A DNA stretch of 16,903 bases, from the NCBI GenBank assembly GCA_052035915.1, contig JBPOHE010000008.1, positions 1-16,903 on the forward strand. Direction: 5' to 3'. Under the pieces are notes generated by a model. The model saw only the letters and a program-made list of their open reading frames with translations, did not search any database and was not told the origin of the DNA. Made by a program: the position numbers and the translations under genes. This DNA is from JBPOHE01 sp052035915. Lineage in GTDB: Bacteria; Pseudomonadota; Gammaproteobacteria; Chromatiales; Chromatiaceae. This document shows positions 15,231 to 16,903 of the stretch, in pieces (within the stretch, counting starts at the first letter, position 1; every line of letters begins with the position of its first letter).

Positions 15231-16588
15231 TGTCCCTGGAACGACGGCTGCAACTCGGACTCGGTGCCAGCCTGCTGGTGCTGCTGGCGCTTCTGCTCTG
15301 GGGCAGCACTCGTGCGGTGCGCGCCTTCGCCGAAGGCTTGGTCATCGACCGCCTGGAACACCATTCCCAGGCCATCCTCGGGCTCCATTTCCATGCCATG
15401 AGTCACCAGCGGGGTCCGGGCATGGGACCGCGGCGCCTGCCGCCGATCTACAACCAACCCGAATCCGGCCATTATTTTCTGCTCCAGGAGGAAGGTCGTC
15501 CGCCGCTCCGCTCGGCCTCGCTCGGCGATTTCGTCCTCGCCGTGCCGATGTCAACGCCGGGTAAACGCGAACTCAGCCATGTCTCCGGCCCCCAGGAACA
15601 GGAATTATTGACCCTGACCCAGGGCCTGCGCCTTGGCGAACGCAACCTCAGCCTCACGGTCGCCGAGGATGTCTCAGATCAGGAACAGAGCATCCGCGAT
15701 TACCAGTGGCTATTCGCCCTGAGCGCGGTGCTGGTGTCGGCGCTCCTGTTGCTGGTGCAGACCCTGGTGGTGCGCCGCTCCCTCGCCTCCCTGGACCGGG
15801 TACGCGAGGACGTCCGCGGCTATGCCAAGGGTCAGCGGCAACCTTTGTCCGCGAGCGTGCCGGCGGAGATCCGACCCCTGGTGGAAGAGGTCAACCGGCT
15901 GCTGCAACTCCTCGGCAACCGGCTGCAACATAGTCGCCACAGCCTGGGCAATCTCGCCCATGCCCTCAAGACCCCGCTCAATCTCTTGGTACAGCAGCTC
16001 GACCAGGCCCGCGCCGAGCTTCCCCCGTCCCAGGCCGAGGCCATGGCGCGCCAACTCGAACGCCTGCGCCAACTGATCGAGCGGGAATTGCACCGGGCGC
16101 GTCTGGCCGCCGCCGGCGAACCGGTGGTGCAGCGCTTTCACCCCGGGGAGGAGATCCCGGATCTCATTCGTGTCCTGCGGCAGCTGCACCTCGACAAGGC
16201 CCTGGAGATAGAGATCGGGAAACTGCCATCCGAGCCCCTCGAACTGGATCGGGAGGACATGCTGGAACTCCTCGGCAATCTGTTGGACAACGCCTGCCGC
16301 TGGGCGAGACAGCGGGTACGACTGGAGTTGGCGCCAAGGGAAGACCAGTCTGTCCACATCCGCCTGGAGGATGACGGCCAGGGGGTTTCAGACACCGAGA
16401 TCCTCCAGCTCGCCCAGCGCGGGGTCCGTATCGACGAGCAGTCCGGGGGGCATGGTCTGGGCCTGGCTATCGCCCTCGACATCGCCCAGCGCTACGGTGG
16501 CCGTCTGGAGTTCAGCCGCTCACACAGCCTGGGCGGTTTGCGGGTGGAGGTTTGGTTACATCCAGAGCCTACCGAAGGCCCGGGATGA
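15227..16588 (+). CDS. PhoQ-like sensor histidine kinase
   Basis: This 453-residue inner-membrane kinase has a first membrane helix (about 8-28), a periplasmic sensor region of about 130 residues, a second helix (about 166-188), a HAMP linker, a dimerisation domain with phosphorylated H245 in NLAHALKTPL, and a catalytic ATPase domain with N-box N351/N355 (LLGNLLDNACRW), LEDDGQGV and GHGLGLAIALDIA. NLAHALKTPL is typical of PhoQ-like kinases. The sensor begins with a His/Met-rich stretch (H45, H46, H54, H56, M58, H60, M66), which suggests metal sensing, though this is inference. The start ATG at 15227 overlaps the regulator's stop (ATGA), indicating translational coupling; ATG at 15230 is an alternative. 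The last residues are poorly conserved. Confidence 0.92.
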   Translation: MMSLERRLQLGLGASLLVLLALLLWGSTRAVRAFAEGLVIDRLEHHSQAILGLHFHAMSHQRGPGMGPRRLPPIYNQPESGHYFLLQEEGRPPLRSASLGDFVLAVPMSTPGKRELSHVSGPQEQELLTLTQGLRLGERNLSLTVAEDVSDQEQSIRDYQWLFALSAVLVSALLLLVQTLVVRRSLASLDRVREDVRGYAKGQRQPLSASVPAEIRPLVEEVNRLLQLLGNRLQHSRHSLGNLAHALKTPLNLLVQQLDQARAELPPSQAEAMARQLERLRQLIERELHRARLAAAGEPVVQRFHPGEEIPDLIRVLRQLHLDKALEIEIGKLPSEPLELDREDMLELLGNLLDNACRWARQRVRLELAPREDQSVHIRLEDDGQGVSDTEILQLAQRGVRIDEQSGGHGLGLAIALDIAQRYGGRLEFSRSHSLGGLRVEVWLHPEPTEGPG

Positions 16589-16798
16589 ACCCACGCCCAT
16601 CCTGCGTGCGTCTTGAGTTGGTTCCGATACCCTCTCCGAATCCATCTCCTGCTTCGGAGCGGTCGGGCTCGAACGCCGACCGAAAATCCGCGGAGAGTCA
16701 AGGCCGATCAGGCCTTGGCCCGGAGGCTCGGTTGTTCCGGGCATCGACTGGAAATGGCTATTTTTTTGGGCTCTGTCAACCCAAAGTAGAAATGTCCC
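16589..16798. other. Non-coding stretch between the kinase gene and the right IS
   Basis: No gene is supported in these 210 bases. Three short hairpins are visible: 16699-16705/16711-16717 (CAAGGCC/GGCCTTG), 16718-16724/16736-16742 (GCCCGGA/TCCGGGC) and 16765-16770/16780-16785 (TTTGGG/CCCAAA). A seven- to eight-base T-run lies at 16760-16767, about 17 bases after the second stem, too far for a standard intrinsic terminator, although some termination of the two-component transcript here is plausible. Confidence 0.5.
16699..16767 (+). terminator. Possible terminator region after the histidine kinase gene
   Basis: Two adjacent 7-bp hairpins (16699-16717 and 16718-16742) are followed, after a gap, by a T-run at 16760-16767. 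The gap between stem and T-run is larger than in textbook intrinsic terminators, so confidence is low. Confidence 0.25.
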
Positions 16799-16810
16799 CA
16801 GGGCAATCGC
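16799..16810 (+). repeat. Left terminal inverted repeat of the right IS copy
   Basis: CAGGGCAATCGC is the perfect reverse complement of 115-126. The internal bases beyond it differ between the two ends, as expected for a short terminal repeat. Confidence 0.78.
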
Positions 16811-16823
16811 GCTATGTGGGTGG

Positions 16824-16852
16824 TTGACAAGCGGCGGGAGGCCACCTATTTG
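16824..16852 (+). promoter_or_regulatory. Candidate transposase promoter inside the right IS
   Basis: A perfect -35 hexamer TTGACA (16824-16829) is followed after 17 bases by TATTTG (16847-16852), a poor -10. It lies about 30 bases before the presumed transposase start at 16884. Confidence 0.35.
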
Positions 16853-16883
16853 GAAGCAAAGCTCGCACTGGATGGAGACCTTT

Positions 16884-16903
16884 ATGTTGCCACGTCTGCT
16901 CGA
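16884..16903 (+). CDS. Presumed ISAs1-family transposase, first residues only (partial)
   Basis: ATG at 16884 has GGAG six bases upstream (16874-16877) and reads MLPRLL before the window ends. ISAs1-family transposases commonly begin with a short leader ending in a leucine-rich helix before a PDPR-type motif, so this fits, but seven codons cannot prove it. An in-frame ATG at 16872 would add four residues. Confidence 0.4.

Larger units (their letters stand above)
16799..16903 (+). mobile_element. Left end of a second ISAs1-family insertion sequence (truncated by window edge)
   Basis: CAGGGCAATCGC at 16799-16810 is the exact inverted partner of the IS right end at 115-126. Read on the plus strand it marks the left border of an element oriented like the first one. 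Downstream are a promoter-like sequence and the presumed start of its transposase, cut by the window edge. Whether the two copies are identical cannot be seen, because different ends are visible. Confidence 0.75.

Noticed and set aside
16814..16903. Open frame MWVVDKRREATYLEAKLAL... running off the right edge
   Set aside because: It starts four bases inside the IS end without a good ribosome binding site and spans the likely transposase promoter. The frame at 16884 fits a transposase start better, but only 30 codons are visible, so this is not fully excluded.

Overview
The window is GC-rich, densely coding DNA of a Gammaproteobacterium-like organism. The PhoP/PhoQ-like pair, the PAS-GGDEF-EAL protein and the general style of the proteins suggest a Chromatiales (purple sulfur bacterium) relative; that placement is inferred from protein character only. 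No rRNA, tRNA or CRISPR array was seen.

Layout. (1) Bases 1-126 are the right end of an ISAs1-family insertion sequence: the last 36 codons of its transposase and a terminal inverted repeat. (2) 149-3799 (+) is a 1216-residue cytosolic protein with six PAS domains, GGDEF and EAL. It is followed by a hairpin and a GT-C type membrane glycosyltransferase-like protein (3843-5471, +). (3) 5579-14417 is one long block of six minus-strand genes. In transcription order they are the AmmeMemoRadiSam radical SAM enzyme, a cyclopropane-fatty-acid-synthase family methyltransferase, a TPR-GT41 (O-GlcNAc-transferase/SPINDLY-like) glycosyltransferase, the Memo-like AmmeMemoRadiSam protein B, a protein-L-isoaspartate methyltransferase with a signal peptide, and a membrane-embedded spermidine-synthase-like protein. 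(4) Diverging from this block, 14562-16588 (+) encodes an OmpR-type response regulator and its PhoQ-like histidine kinase, joined by an ATGA overlap. (5) 16799-16903 is the left end of a second ISAs1-family copy in the same orientation as the first. Its 12-base inverted repeat is an exact match to the one at 115-126, so about 16.7 kb of chromosomal genes lies between two directly oriented IS copies.

How the genes may work together. Spacing in the minus-strand block is short (59, 16, 146, -31/32 overlap and 37 bases), so it may be one transcript. A REP-like palindrome sits in the single long gap. Four of its six products should bind S-adenosylmethionine (radical SAM, CFA, PCMT, spermidine-synthase fold). 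Two are components of the functionally uncharacterised AmmeMemoRadiSam system; the third, AMMECR1-like, component is not in the window. The divergent two-component system may control the block from the shared 144-base intergenic region, but no operator was identified. The c-di-GMP protein and the GT-C protein form a separate plus-strand pair, and an IS element ends only 22 bases upstream of the preferred start of the first gene.
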